This document shows, piece after piece, positions 25,810-34,465 of a stretch of DNA of 64,000 bases. Both the position numbers and the translations under genes were made by a program. Source of the DNA: Caballeronia hypogeia. Its GTDB lineage: Bacteria; Pseudomonadota; Gammaproteobacteria; Burkholderiales; Burkholderiaceae. The stretch is from NCBI RefSeq assembly GCF_001544875.2, contig NZ_FCOA02000002.1, positions 434,001-498,000 on the forward strand. Reading direction: 5' to 3'. The stretch's first letter is position 1; each line of letters opens with the position of its first letter. The notes under the pieces are model-generated. The model was not told where the DNA came from and did no database searches. It saw nothing but the letters and a program-made list of their open reading frames with translations.

Positions 25810-26772
25810 CTAGCTTATTGATGGCTGCTGCGAGTCTATCGGACAGAACTGTGCTTTTCCGGTAGTTTCCTGCTCTCCTTGCCTGCGAAACGCTCCGGGC
25901 GACACGCCGAAATGCTGCCTGAAACGCCGCGCGAAATAGCTCTCGTCGGTGAAGCCCGTGGCGTGCGCGATCTCGGTGAGCCTGAGCGACGAGCTCATCA
26001 ACAGTTCGCGCGCGCGCTCCATGCGCCGTTCCGTCAGCAGCTCCGTGAACGTGCGGCCGGTCTCGCGCTTCAGTGCGTGCGCGAGATGTCCGGGCGAGAG
26101 ATTCGCGGCATCGGCCGCGTCCTTCAGCGCGAGATCGCCGCCGAGACGCTCCTGCATCAGCCGTGTTACGCGAACCAGCCAGTCCTGCCTGTTCGACAAC
26201 GCACGCCGTGCATCGAGCGCTTCGGCGAGCACGCGATCGTTGCGCCGGCATACGCCGCCTATCAGCTCCAGCAGGAAAGCGCGCAACATCATCGCGGAGA
26301 AGGCACGCCGTTCGCGGTTCTCGCGCAGCATCGCGTCGAGCGTCGCGTGAAGCCACGGCATGTCGCTTTCGCCGACCATGAAGTCCACCACTTCCTGCGC
26401 GAGAAACGGCGCGATCTCCGGCAGCGCGCTCGCGTTCGCGTTCGCGTATTCGAGCCCGAGCGGATCGAGCGTCGAGTCGGGCCTGAGAAAGCGCAGCGAA
26501 AAACTGATCACGACATACTCCGCGCCCGGCGGCATCACGCATACATGCGAGCGGTACGGCAGCACGAAGGTCACGGTGCCCGCGCGCACTTTTCGTACGC
26601 TTCCGCCGATCAAGTGCGTGGCCTCGCCGCGCAAGGTCACGAGCACCTGGAAGTATTCGTGCCGGTGTGGCTGCGTGAGCTGCTGCCGCACCGACTGGTC
26701 ACGAATATCGAAGTCAAGATGACTCGCGCGCTCGGCCATTGCATAGGTGCGCATGCCGGGCGATCGTTTCAT
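25810..26772 (-). CDS. AraC-family regulator (paralogue of 21999)
   Basis: 320 residues. The cupin-like sensor part (LDFDIRDQSVRQQLTQPHRH, EYFQVLV) is followed by two helix-turn-helix motifs, LALKDAADAANLSPGHLAHA and LTEIAHATGFTDESYFARRF, ending HFGVSPGAFRR. Its ATG overlaps the stop of the CBS gene by 4 bp (ATGA), so it is translated as the last member of the long operon beginning at 41557. That position suggests feedback control of this operon or of the next one (dctA-porin), whose start is about 110 bp downstream. Confidence 0.87.
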   Translation of the reverse strand: MKRSPGMRTYAMAERASHLDFDIRDQSVRQQLTQPHRHEYFQVLVTLRGEATHLIGGSVRKVRAGTVTFVLPYRSHVCVMPPGAEYVVISFSLRFLRPDSTLDPLGLEYANANASALPEIAPFLAQEVVDFMVGESDMPWLHATLDAMLRENRERRAFSAMMLRAFLLELIGGVCRRNDRVLAEALDARRALSNRQDWLVRVTRLMQERLGGDLALKDAADAANLSPGHLAHALKRETGRTFTELLTERRMERARELLMSSSLRLTEIAHATGFTDESYFARRFRQHFGVSPGAFRRQGEQETTGKAQFCPIDSQQPSIS

Positions 26773-27251
26773 GTGTGCGATGCCACCGCTTCTTCAACCG
26801 GCCAGTCGCCGATATACGACTTGAGCATGCGGTTCTCGAAGCTCTGCTCTTCGTGCACCGCCTTCGCGACATCGTGAAACGACACGACCGCGTGCAGGCG
26901 CCCGTTCTCCATCACCGGCAGATAGCGTTGATGATGCGTGACCATCAGCGCGCGCAGCTCCGATACATCCATCTCTGGCGACGCAACGACAGGCTCCGGA
27001 TTCATCACGTGAAGCACCTGCAACTCGGCGACAGGCGGCGTCGGTCCACGACGCAATTCACGCTGACGCTGCGCGAGCAGGTTGATGACCTCGCGAAACG
27101 TCAGCAGGCCGACGAGTTGTCCCTCGCTCATCACCGGCAGCGAGCCGATGTCGCGATCGGACATGAGGATCACGCAATCGGACAGACGCGTGCCTGGCTC
27201 GACGGTGAAGAGCGGGTTGCGCTTGTGTCTGAGGATGTCGCTGACGAGCAT
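26769..27251 (-). CDS. Tandem CBS-domain protein
   Basis: 160 residues made of two CBS domains: residues 1-60 (LFTVEPGTRLSDCVILMSDR, IGSLPVMSEGQLVGLLTFRE) and about 78-140 (EPVVASPEMDVSELRALMV, RYLPVMENGRLHAVVSFHDV). Stand-alone CBS pairs bind adenine nucleotides such as AMP, ATP or NAD and act as energy or redox sensors. GGAGACACATC precedes ATG 27251. The gene starts inside the 3' part of xdhC (82-bp overlap) and its stop overlaps the AraC start. Its place in an operon that also carries transhydrogenase genes makes a nucleotide-sensing role plausible. Confidence 0.88.
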   Translation of the reverse strand: MLVSDILRHKRNPLFTVEPGTRLSDCVILMSDRDIGSLPVMSEGQLVGLLTFREVINLLAQRQRELRRGPTPPVAELQVLHVMNPEPVVASPEMDVSELRALMVTHHQRYLPVMENGRLHAVVSFHDVAKAVHEEQSFENRMLKSYIGDWPVEEAVASHT

Positions 27252-28258
27252 GATGTGTCTCCATCGAGAGAGCTTTCGGCCGTTGCGTCGTGTTGTTCCT
27301 CACGCTTCTTCTGTAGCAGCGGGATGCCGTTCTTCACCGCCACGATTTCCGCCACGATCGACACGGCGATCTCCGCAGGCGTCTGCCCGCCGATGTGCAG
27401 GCCCACCGGTCCATGCAGACGCGCGGTCTGCCGCGCCGATAAATCGAATTCCTGAAGGCGCTCGCGGCGCTTTTGCGAGTTGCGCCGCGAGCCGAGCGCG
27501 CCGACATAGAACGCGTCGGAGCGCAGCGCTTCCATGAGCGCCATGTCGTCGAGCTTCGGATCGTGCGTGAGCGCGACGATGGCCGTATGAGCATCGACTC
27601 CAATGTCCAGCACGACATCGTCGGGCATGCCGGGCAACCAGCGCGCGACGGACGCATCGAGCAGCGCGCGAAACTCCTCGCGCGGATCGCACACGAGCAC
27701 CTCGAAATCGAGCGCGCGCGCGATGCCGGCCACGCACATCGACAGTTGTCCCGCGCCGATCAGGAGCAGACGCCAGCGCGGACCGAACGTGACCGCTAGC
27801 GTGTTGCCGTCGAAGTGCAGCGCGTCGTTGCGTTCGCCCGCGCGCAGCGACACCGCGCCATCGACCATGCGCAGTTCGCGGCGCACGAGTTCGCCGCGCG
27901 CCGTGCAGTCGAAGAGACGCGCGATCCAGCGCGCATCGGTCAACGGCTCTTCGACCAGTTCCAGCGTGCCGCCGCAGGGCAGCCCGAAACGCGCCGCTTC
28001 CTCGCGCGACACGCCGTAGCGGATCAATCGCGGCGCCATCGCACGCTCGCCGCGCCGGATGCGATCGATCAGATCGTCCTCGACGCATCCGCCCGACACC
28101 GAACCCGCCACGACGCCGTCGCCGCGAATCGCGAGCAACGCGCCCGGCGGACGCGGCGCGCTGCCCCACGTCCTGACCACCGTCACGAGCGTGACCGCGT
28201 GGGCGGCCGTGCGCCAGTCAAGCGCGTGTTTCAGCACGGAGATATCGGCGGATTCCAT
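27170..28258 (-). CDS. xdhC: XdhC-family molybdoenzyme maturation factor
   Basis: 362 residues. Family motifs include RTWGSAPRPPGALLAI, VSGGCVEDDLI, FGLPCGGTLELV, the dinucleotide-like LLIGAGQLSMCVAGIA, ALTHDPKLDDMAL and FYVGALGSRRN. XdhC proteins bind molybdenum cofactor and help sulfurate and insert it into xanthine-dehydrogenase-type enzymes; one such enzyme is encoded upstream in this operon. GGAG precedes ATG 28258. Oddly, after the usual domain end (LLQKK) the frame runs about 45 more residues, Ser- and Thr-rich, through the first 82 bp of the CBS gene in another frame. Confidence 0.88.
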   Translation of the reverse strand: MESADISVLKHALDWRTAAHAVTLVTVVRTWGSAPRPPGALLAIRGDGVVAGSVSGGCVEDDLIDRIRRGERAMAPRLIRYGVSREEAARFGLPCGGTLELVEEPLTDARWIARLFDCTARGELVRRELRMVDGAVSLRAGERNDALHFDGNTLAVTFGPRWRLLLIGAGQLSMCVAGIARALDFEVLVCDPREEFRALLDASVARWLPGMPDDVVLDIGVDAHTAIVALTHDPKLDDMALMEALRSDAFYVGALGSRRNSQKRRERLQEFDLSARQTARLHGPVGLHIGGQTPAEIAVSIVAEIVAVKNGIPLLQKKREEQHDATAESSLDGDTSCSSATSSDTSATRSSPSSQARVCPIA

Positions 28259-28271
28259 CGCGTGCTCCGGT

Positions 28272-29717
28272 TCAGTCCACAGCCTTGACCATGTCTTCGA
28301 CGACCTTCTTCGCATCGCCGAAGACCATCATGGTCTTGTCGAGATAGAAAAGTTCGTTGTCGAGACCCGCATAGCCCGCCGCCATCGAACGCTTGTTCAC
28401 GATCACGGTCTTGGCCTTGTACGCATCGAGAATCGGCATGCCGGCGATCGGCGATTTCGGATCGTTCTTCGCGGCGGGATTCACCACGTCGTTCGCGCCG
28501 AGCACGAGCGCCACATCGGCCTGGCCGAATTCGCCGTTGATGTCCTCCATTTCCGCCACCTGCTCGTACGGCACTTCGGCTTCGGCGAGCAACACGTTCA
28601 TGTGGCCCGGCATGCGGCCCGCGACCGGATGAATCGCGTAACGCACCGTCACGCCCTTTTCGTGCAGCTTTTCGGCGAGTTCCTTGAGCGCGTGCTGCGC
28701 GCGAGCCACGGCGAGTCCGTAGCCCGGCACGATAACGACCGATTCGGCGTTGCTCATGAGGAACGCGGCGTCGTCCGCACTGCCGCTCTTCACCGGGCGC
28801 GCCGCCGCGTCGCCCGCCACATTCGACGACGAAGCCTCCGCGCCGAAGCCGCCGAGAATCACGCTGAAGAACGAGCGGTTCATCGCGCGGCACATGATGT
28901 ACGAGAGAATCGCGCCGGACGAGCCGACCAGCGACCCCGCGATGATCAGCATCGGATTGCCGAGCGAGAAGCCAATCCCCGCCGCGGCCCAGCCCGAGTA
29001 CGAATTCAGCATCGACACGACAACGGGCATGTCCGCCCCGCCGATCGGAATGATGATGAGCACGCCGAGCACGAACGCGATGGCGGTCATCGCGACGAAC
29101 GGCGCCCATGCCTGCGTGAGGAAGAAGCCGACGCCGCAAGCAATCATTGCGAGCGCGAGCAGCGCATTCAATGCATGCTGGCCGCGAAACGTCACGGGAG
29201 CGCCCTGGAACAGACGGAACTTGTACTTGCCCGAGAGCTTGCCGAACGCAATGACCGAGCCCGAGAACGTGATCGCGCCGACCAGCGTGCCGATGAACAA
29301 CTCGGCTCGATTGCCGCGCGGGATGATCTCGTCGGCCGCGCTCGCGATGCCGAACGCCGAAGGCTCGATCACCGCCGCCACCGCGATGCACACGGCGGCG
29401 AGCCCGATCAGCGAGTGCATCGCGGCGACCAGTTCGGGCATCTTCGTCATTTCGACCTTCTTCGCGAGCAGCGCGCCCACCGCGCCGCCGATCACCACAC
29501 CGGCCGCGACGAGACCCACGCCCATGCCGGGCGCATCGCGCAACGCGGCGACCATCGCGAGCGTCGTGACCACGGCGATCGCCATGCCCGCGATGCCGAA
29601 CACATTGCCGACGAGCGCGGTCTTCGGTGTCGAAAGACCTTTGAGCGATTGAATAAAGCACACGGAAGCCACGAGATAGCTCGCCGTAACGAGGTTCATG
29701 TTGACGGCGGCGTTCAT
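28272..29717 (-). CDS. pntB: Proton-translocating NAD(P)+ transhydrogenase subunit beta
   Basis: 481 residues. The N-terminal half is the membrane domain (LVASVCFIQSLKGLSTPKTA, FIGTLVGAITFSGSVIAFGK). The C-terminal 180 residues are the NADP(H)-binding domain III: SVVIVPGYGLAVARAQHAL, HPVAGRMPGHMNVLLAEA, DVALVLGANDVVNPAA and VIVNKRSMAAGYAGLDNELF. It moves hydride between NADH and NADP+ coupled to proton entry. Its ATG overlaps the stop of the preceding 99-residue subunit by 4 bp. It is embedded in a catabolic operon instead of standing alone. Confidence 0.95.
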   Translation of the reverse strand: MNAAVNMNLVTASYLVASVCFIQSLKGLSTPKTALVGNVFGIAGMAIAVVTTLAMVAALRDAPGMGVGLVAAGVVIGGAVGALLAKKVEMTKMPELVAAMHSLIGLAAVCIAVAAVIEPSAFGIASAADEIIPRGNRAELFIGTLVGAITFSGSVIAFGKLSGKYKFRLFQGAPVTFRGQHALNALLALAMIACGVGFFLTQAWAPFVAMTAIAFVLGVLIIIPIGGADMPVVVSMLNSYSGWAAAGIGFSLGNPMLIIAGSLVGSSGAILSYIMCRAMNRSFFSVILGGFGAEASSSNVAGDAAARPVKSGSADDAAFLMSNAESVVIVPGYGLAVARAQHALKELAEKLHEKGVTVRYAIHPVAGRMPGHMNVLLAEAEVPYEQVAEMEDINGEFGQADVALVLGANDVVNPAAKNDPKSPIAGMPILDAYKAKTVIVNKRSMAAGYAGLDNELFYLDKTMMVFGDAKKVVEDMVKAVD

Positions 29718-30013
29718 TTCGAAGCTCCTTTTTTGCGGAACATGTCGAGCATGCGGCGCGTGACGAGGAAGCCGCCGAATACATTGACCGATGCCAGCGC
29801 GACACCGATCACGCCGAACGCCTGGCTCGATGCGTGATGCGTGAGACCGGCCGCGAGCATCGCGCCGACGATCACGATCGCGGAGATCGCGTTGGTCACC
29901 GCCATGAGCGGCGTATGCAGCGCTGGCGTCACGTTCCACACGACGTGATAGCCGACATAAATCGCGAGCACGAAGATGATGACGTGCACGAGGGTTGGAT
30001 CGATGGAATGCAT
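29714..30013 (-). CDS. pntAB: NAD(P)+ transhydrogenase subunit alpha part 2 (membrane part)
   Basis: 99 residues with three hydrophobic segments (VHVIIFVLAIYVGYHVVWNV, NAISAIVIVGAMLAAGL, AFGVIGVALASVNVFGGFLV). This is the membrane portion of the alpha subunit, encoded separately in the three-gene form of the enzyme. VTPALHTPLMAVTNAISAIV is a highly conserved stretch. The stop overlaps the pntB start by 4 bp. It follows the alpha part 1 gene by 26 bp. Confidence 0.95.
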   Translation of the reverse strand: MHSIDPTLVHVIIFVLAIYVGYHVVWNVTPALHTPLMAVTNAISAIVIVGAMLAAGLTHHASSQAFGVIGVALASVNVFGGFLVTRRMLDMFRKKGASK

Positions 30014-30039
30014 CTGTGCCTCATTTCAAAGTGACGAAA

Positions 30040-31182
30040 TCATTCGGCGAGCGTGGCGACGCTCGCGGCTTCGGCCGGGTCTGCGGCAGGCGGCTGCAGC
30101 ACGCAGGCCTTCACGATCTCGTCGTCGAGATCGAGCTTGTAAGCGCCGTCCTTGTCGAAGATGAGCTTCGTGAAATCGAGCACGTTGCGCGCGTAGAGCG
30201 CGGAGGCATCGGCTGCGACCATCGCGGGCAGGTTGGTGTGGCCAATGATCGTCACGCCGTGCTTCAGGACGACGCGGTCCGCTTCGGTCAGCGGACAATT
30301 GCCGCCTGCGGCCGCGGCGAGATCGACGATCACCGAGCCCGCCTTCATCGACTTCACCATGTCTTGCGTCACGAGCACCGGCGCGGCGCGGCCGGGAATG
30401 AGCGCCGTCGTCACGATGATGTCCGCGATCTTCGCGCGTTCGGCGACGAGCGCAGCCTGACGTTGCAGCCATGCAGCGGGCATCGGTCGCGCGTAGCCAC
30501 CCGCGCCCTTCGCGATCTCTTCTTCCTCGGGTGTTTCGAACGGCACGTCGACGAATTTGCCGCCGAGCGATTCGATCTGCTCCTTCACCGCCGGCCGCAC
30601 GTCCGATGCTTCCACCGTTGCGCCGAGACGCTTGGCGGTAGCGATGGCCTGCAGGCCCGCCACGCCCGCGCCGAGCACGAGCACGCGCGCGGCCTTCACG
30701 GTACCGGCTGCGGTCATGAGCATCGGGAAGAAGCGCGGATAGTGATTCGCCGCGATCATCACGGCCTTGTATCCGGCAATGTTCGCCTGCGACGAGAGCA
30801 CGTCCATGCTTTGCGCGCGCGTCACGCGCGGCGCGGCTTCGAGCGCGAAGCCGATGACGCCCGCATTCGAAAGACGGGCGACGCATGCGTCGTTCTTCGG
30901 TTCGAGCATGCCGACGACGAGCGCGCCGCGCTTCAGATGCCTGGCTTCTTCATCGCACGGAGCGCGCACCTTGAGCACGAGTTCGGCGGCGAGCGCTTCC
31001 TCGTCGTCGCACAACGAAGCGCCTGCGGTTACGTAGGCTTCGTCCGTAAAGGCGGCGTGCTTGCCCGCGCCGCGCGCGATACGCACGCTGTGTCCCTGCG
31101 CGACGTATTTCTTCACAGTTTCGGGAGATGCGGCGACGCGCGTTTCGCCGTTCGCGGTTTCAGTCGGAATGCCGATCAGCAT
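30040..31182 (-). CDS. pntAA: NAD(P)+ transhydrogenase subunit alpha part 1 (NAD-binding)
   Basis: 380 residues, the soluble domain I of the three-part enzyme, related to alanine dehydrogenase. MLIGIPTETANGETRVAASP starts the protein; VLVLGAGVAGLQAIATAKRL is the NAD-binding fold near residues 168-187, followed by EASDVRPAVKEQIESLGGKF and VIVDLAAAAGGNCPLTEADR. The start ATG is only 2 nt beyond the stop of the IlvD/Edd dehydratase gene, so the two are surely co-transcribed. This links NADPH/NADH balance to the sugar pathway of the operon. Confidence 0.95.
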   Translation of the reverse strand: MLIGIPTETANGETRVAASPETVKKYVAQGHSVRIARGAGKHAAFTDEAYVTAGASLCDDEEALAAELVLKVRAPCDEEARHLKRGALVVGMLEPKNDACVARLSNAGVIGFALEAAPRVTRAQSMDVLSSQANIAGYKAVMIAANHYPRFFPMLMTAAGTVKAARVLVLGAGVAGLQAIATAKRLGATVEASDVRPAVKEQIESLGGKFVDVPFETPEEEEIAKGAGGYARPMPAAWLQRQAALVAERAKIADIIVTTALIPGRAAPVLVTQDMVKSMKAGSVIVDLAAAAGGNCPLTEADRVVLKHGVTIIGHTNLPAMVAADASALYARNVLDFTKLIFDKDGAYKLDLDDEIVKACVLQPPAADPAEAASVATLAE

Positions 31183-31184
31183 GG

Positions 31185-32915
31185 TCAGCTCTCTTGAGTC
31201 GATGAGGAATCTTGGGCGGCTTGCAGGAAGTCGAAATCGCAGCCGGCGTCAGCCTGCAGCACATGCTCCTGATAGAGCTTCTGATAGCCGCGCAGCACGC
31301 GCTTCGGCGGCTTCACGTCGCTTGCGCGGCGCTTCAGTTCGGCTTCGTCGACGAGCAGATCGACGCGCCGCTCGCGCACGGAGAGCCGGATGCGGTCGCC
31401 GTTGCGCACGAGTCCGATCGGTCCGCCGAGCGCCGCTTCGGGCGTCACGTGCAGCACGATGGTTCCGTAGGCGGTGCCGCTCATGCGGGCATCGGAGATC
31501 CGCAGCATGTCCTTGACGCCCTGTTGCGCGAGCTTCTTCGGAATCGGCAGATAGCCCGCTTCCGGCATGCCCGTGCCGCTCGCGGGGCCGGCATTCTGCA
31601 GCACGAGAATGTCGTTCGCGTCGACATCGAGCCCGGGATCGTCGATGCGCGCGGCCAGGTCTTCGAGCGATGTGAACACCACCGCGCGGCCTTCCTGCTC
31701 GAACAGCGCTTTGTCCGCCGCCGAACGCTTGAGAATCGCGCCGCGCGGCGCGAGCGAGCCGAACAGCGCGACGAGTCCGCCTTGCGGTTCGACCGGTTCT
31801 GAAGACTTCTTCACAATGCGATGATCGACCCACGCATCGCGCTCGCCCTCGATGCGTTCACCGAGCGTTTCGCCGGTCACGGTCATCGCGTCGAGATGCA
31901 GTTGCGGTTCGAGTTCGCGCAGCACGGCGGTCATGCCGCCCGCCGCGAAGAAGTCTTCCATGTAGTGCTCGCCGGTAGGCTTGAGATCGACGAGCACCGG
32001 CGTTTCATCGGAGATCGCGTTGAGACGCCTGAGCGATACCGGAATGCCGAGCCTTCCCGCGACGGCGGTCAGATGAATGATCGCGTTGGTCGATCCGCCG
32101 ATGGCGAGCAGCACGCGCAAGGCGTTTTCGACCGACTTCGCCGTGATGATCTGACTCGGGCGCAGCGGCTCGCGAATGAGTTGCACGGCGCGCGCGCCAC
32201 TCGCTTCGGCCGCGCGGATGCGGTCCGCATGCACGGCGGGAATGGCGGCGGTGCCCGGCAGCGACATGCCGAGCGTTTCGGCGATGCAGGCCATGGTGCT
32301 CGCGGTGCCCATGACGGCGCAGGTGCCGGCGGTGGTCGCGAGGCGGCCTTCGACCTGATCGATTTCCTGTTCGCTGATTTGGTTCGCGCGGAACTTTCCC
32401 CAGAAGCGGCGGCAGTCAGTGCATGCGCCCAGGCGCTCGCCCTGGTGACGTCCCGTCATCATCGGACCGACGACGAGCTGCACGGCGGGGATATCGGCGG
32501 CGGCGGCGCCCATCAGTTGCGCGGGCACGGTCTTGTCGCAACCGCCGATCAGCACGACGGAATCCATCGGCTGGGCGCGCAGCATTTCCTCGACGTCCAT
32601 GCTCATCAGATTGCGGAACATCATGGAGGTGGGGTTCAGGAAGACTTCGCCCAGCGATATGGTCGGGAAGTCGATGGGCAGGCCGCCTGCTGCGAGAACG
32701 CCGCGCTTCACGGCTTCGACGAGTTCGGGCATCGCGCGGTGGCAGTTGTTGAATCCCGAGCCGCTGGAGGCGATGCCAACGATCGGCTTTTTCAGCATGT
32801 CGGTGGAATATCCCATCGACTTCGCGAACGAGCGACGCAGGTAGAGGGCGAAACCGCGATCACCGTAGTTCGTCAGGCCGCTGGACAGGCCGGTGCCCTT
32901 TTGGTCTTGCGACAT
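31185..32915 (-). CDS. IlvD/Edd-family sugar-acid dehydratase, L-arabinonate dehydratase-like
   Basis: 576 residues. Cys58 (GFNNCHRAMP), Cys126 (IGGCDKTVP) and Cys199 (TAGTCAVMG) are spaced as the [2Fe-2S] ligands of bacterial L-arabinonate and D-xylonate dehydratases. ACTDCRRFWGKFR near 164-176 and SDARMSGTAYGTIVLHV near residue 480, with the catalytic Ser, also match this subgroup, not true IlvD. It should convert an aldonate to a 2-keto-3-deoxy acid. GGAGACAAGC precedes ATG 32915. The downstream pntAA starts 2 nt after the stop. Confidence 0.9.
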   Translation of the reverse strand: MSQDQKGTGLSSGLTNYGDRGFALYLRRSFAKSMGYSTDMLKKPIVGIASSGSGFNNCHRAMPELVEAVKRGVLAAGGLPIDFPTISLGEVFLNPTSMMFRNLMSMDVEEMLRAQPMDSVVLIGGCDKTVPAQLMGAAAADIPAVQLVVGPMMTGRHQGERLGACTDCRRFWGKFRANQISEQEIDQVEGRLATTAGTCAVMGTASTMACIAETLGMSLPGTAAIPAVHADRIRAAEASGARAVQLIREPLRPSQIITAKSVENALRVLLAIGGSTNAIIHLTAVAGRLGIPVSLRRLNAISDETPVLVDLKPTGEHYMEDFFAAGGMTAVLRELEPQLHLDAMTVTGETLGERIEGERDAWVDHRIVKKSSEPVEPQGGLVALFGSLAPRGAILKRSAADKALFEQEGRAVVFTSLEDLAARIDDPGLDVDANDILVLQNAGPASGTGMPEAGYLPIPKKLAQQGVKDMLRISDARMSGTAYGTIVLHVTPEAALGGPIGLVRNGDRIRLSVRERRVDLLVDEAELKRRASDVKPPKRVLRGYQKLYQEHVLQADAGCDFDFLQAAQDSSSTQES

Positions 32916-32984
32916 GCTTGTCTCCTCAATGCTTTTGTTTACTTTGCTTTGCTTGCCTGCGCTTCAATTCAGCCCCCGATCCCC

Positions 32985-34445
32985 TCAGACGAGCCGCGTA
33001 CGTATGTACTTGGCCTCGAGATAATCGCGAATCCCGAGCGAACCACCCTCCCGTCCCATGCCGCTTTCCTTCATCCCGCCGAATGGGGCTTCCGCACACG
33101 CAAGCAGCATCTCATTCACCCCGACCATCCCGCATTCCAGAGCTTCCGCCGCCAGCGTCGAGGTCCTCAGAGAAGAAGAGAACACATAACCCGCCAGCCC
33201 AAAAGGCACCGAATTAGCCGCCTCGATGGCTTCGTCGAACTCACTGAATCGTGTGATCGGCGCAATCGGCACAAAAGGTTCGTCCCGCATGATGCGTGCA
33301 TCGGAAGGCACATCCGCGAGCACGGTCGGCTCGAAGAAGTACCCACGCCGATGCGCTTCCGGCCTCTTGCCGCCGGCAAGCAAGCGCGCTCCGCGCGAAA
33401 GCGCATCCGCGACCAAAGCTTCCGCATGCCTCAGTCCACGCGCGTTCGCAAGGGGACCGACTTCGCTCGACGCATCACTCCCGGGCCCGATCGCCAGCGC
33501 GGCAGCAAAACGAGCGAACGCCTCGCAAAACGGCTCGTAAATGCGCTCATGCACAAAGAACCGCGACGGCGAAATGCACACCTGCCCGCAATTACGGAAT
33601 TTCGCCCGCGCCACGGTTTCCGCGGCCCACTGCGGATCGGCGTCATCGAACACGACGACGGGCGCATGCCCGCCCAGTTCCATCGACACTTTCTTGATCC
33701 CATCCGCCGCGAGCCGCAAAATGGATTTGCCCACTTCCGTCGATCCGGTCAGCGTGACCTTGCGCACAGCAGGCGACGCAATCAGATGCCGCGAGATCAG
33801 CGACGAATCGCCCGTAACGAGATTGAGCACGCCCCCGGGCAATCCCGCGTCATGGCATGCCTGCACGAGCGCCATGCACGAACCGGGCGCTTCGCTCGCG
33901 GGCTTCACGATCACGCTGCATCCCGCGCCGAGCGCCGCCGCGATCTTGCGCGCGGGAAGAAGCGCCGGAAAGTTCCATGCCGAGAACGCGGCCACCACGC
34001 CCACGGGTTCGTAGCGAACCTGCATGCGCACATCCGACGTGCGGCCTTCGATCGTCTGGCCGTAAATGCGCTTCGTCTCCTCCGCGTACCACTCGAACTG
34101 ATCGGCCGCAGCCTGCGTCTCGCCCCGCGACTCCGCGAGCGGCTTGCCGGTTTCCGCTGTCATCAGCGTGGCGATGTCCTCGGCACGCTCGCGGATAACC
34201 GACGACACGCGGCGCAGAACCATGGCACGATCCCACGGCGAAGTCGCGCGCCAGGCGGCGAGTCCGTAGGTCGCGCTCTGCAAGGCATCGTCGAGATCGC
34301 TTTCGTCCGCGGCGGGGATCAGGCCGACGATTTCTTCCGTCGACGGATCGATCACTTCGCGCGTGGCGAGCGTGCGCGACTGCCGCCACTCGCCATCGAT
34401 ATAAAGACCGAAATTGCGGTACAGCCCGATTTGTTCGCGCTTCAA
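32985..34445 (-). CDS. Aldehyde dehydrogenase family protein (semialdehyde type)
   Basis: 486 residues, initiated at TTG 34445 behind GGAGAG because no ATG is available before the conserved core. The ALDH motifs are complete: FSAWNFPALLPARKIAAAL, LTGSTEVGKSI, MELGGHAPVVVFDDAD (catalytic Glu) and FRNCGQVCISPSRFFV (catalytic Cys). It closely resembles succinate- and 2-ketoglutarate-semialdehyde dehydrogenases (SRFFVHERIYEPF, GGMKESGMGREGG). In a non-phosphorylative pentose route such an enzyme oxidises 2-ketoglutarate semialdehyde, which fits the adjacent arabinonate dehydratase-like gene. It starts 20 nt after the ThDP enzyme stop. Confidence 0.92.
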   Translation of the reverse strand: MKREQIGLYRNFGLYIDGEWRQSRTLATREVIDPSTEEIVGLIPAADESDLDDALQSATYGLAAWRATSPWDRAMVLRRVSSVIRERAEDIATLMTAETGKPLAESRGETQAAADQFEWYAEETKRIYGQTIEGRTSDVRMQVRYEPVGVVAAFSAWNFPALLPARKIAAALGAGCSVIVKPASEAPGSCMALVQACHDAGLPGGVLNLVTGDSSLISRHLIASPAVRKVTLTGSTEVGKSILRLAADGIKKVSMELGGHAPVVVFDDADPQWAAETVARAKFRNCGQVCISPSRFFVHERIYEPFCEAFARFAAALAIGPGSDASSEVGPLANARGLRHAEALVADALSRGARLLAGGKRPEAHRRGYFFEPTVLADVPSDARIMRDEPFVPIAPITRFSEFDEAIEAANSVPFGLAGYVFSSSLRTSTLAAEALECGMVGVNEMLLACAEAPFGGMKESGMGREGGSLGIRDYLEAKYIRTRLV

Positions 34446-34465
34446 GATGTCTCTCCGATGATCGT

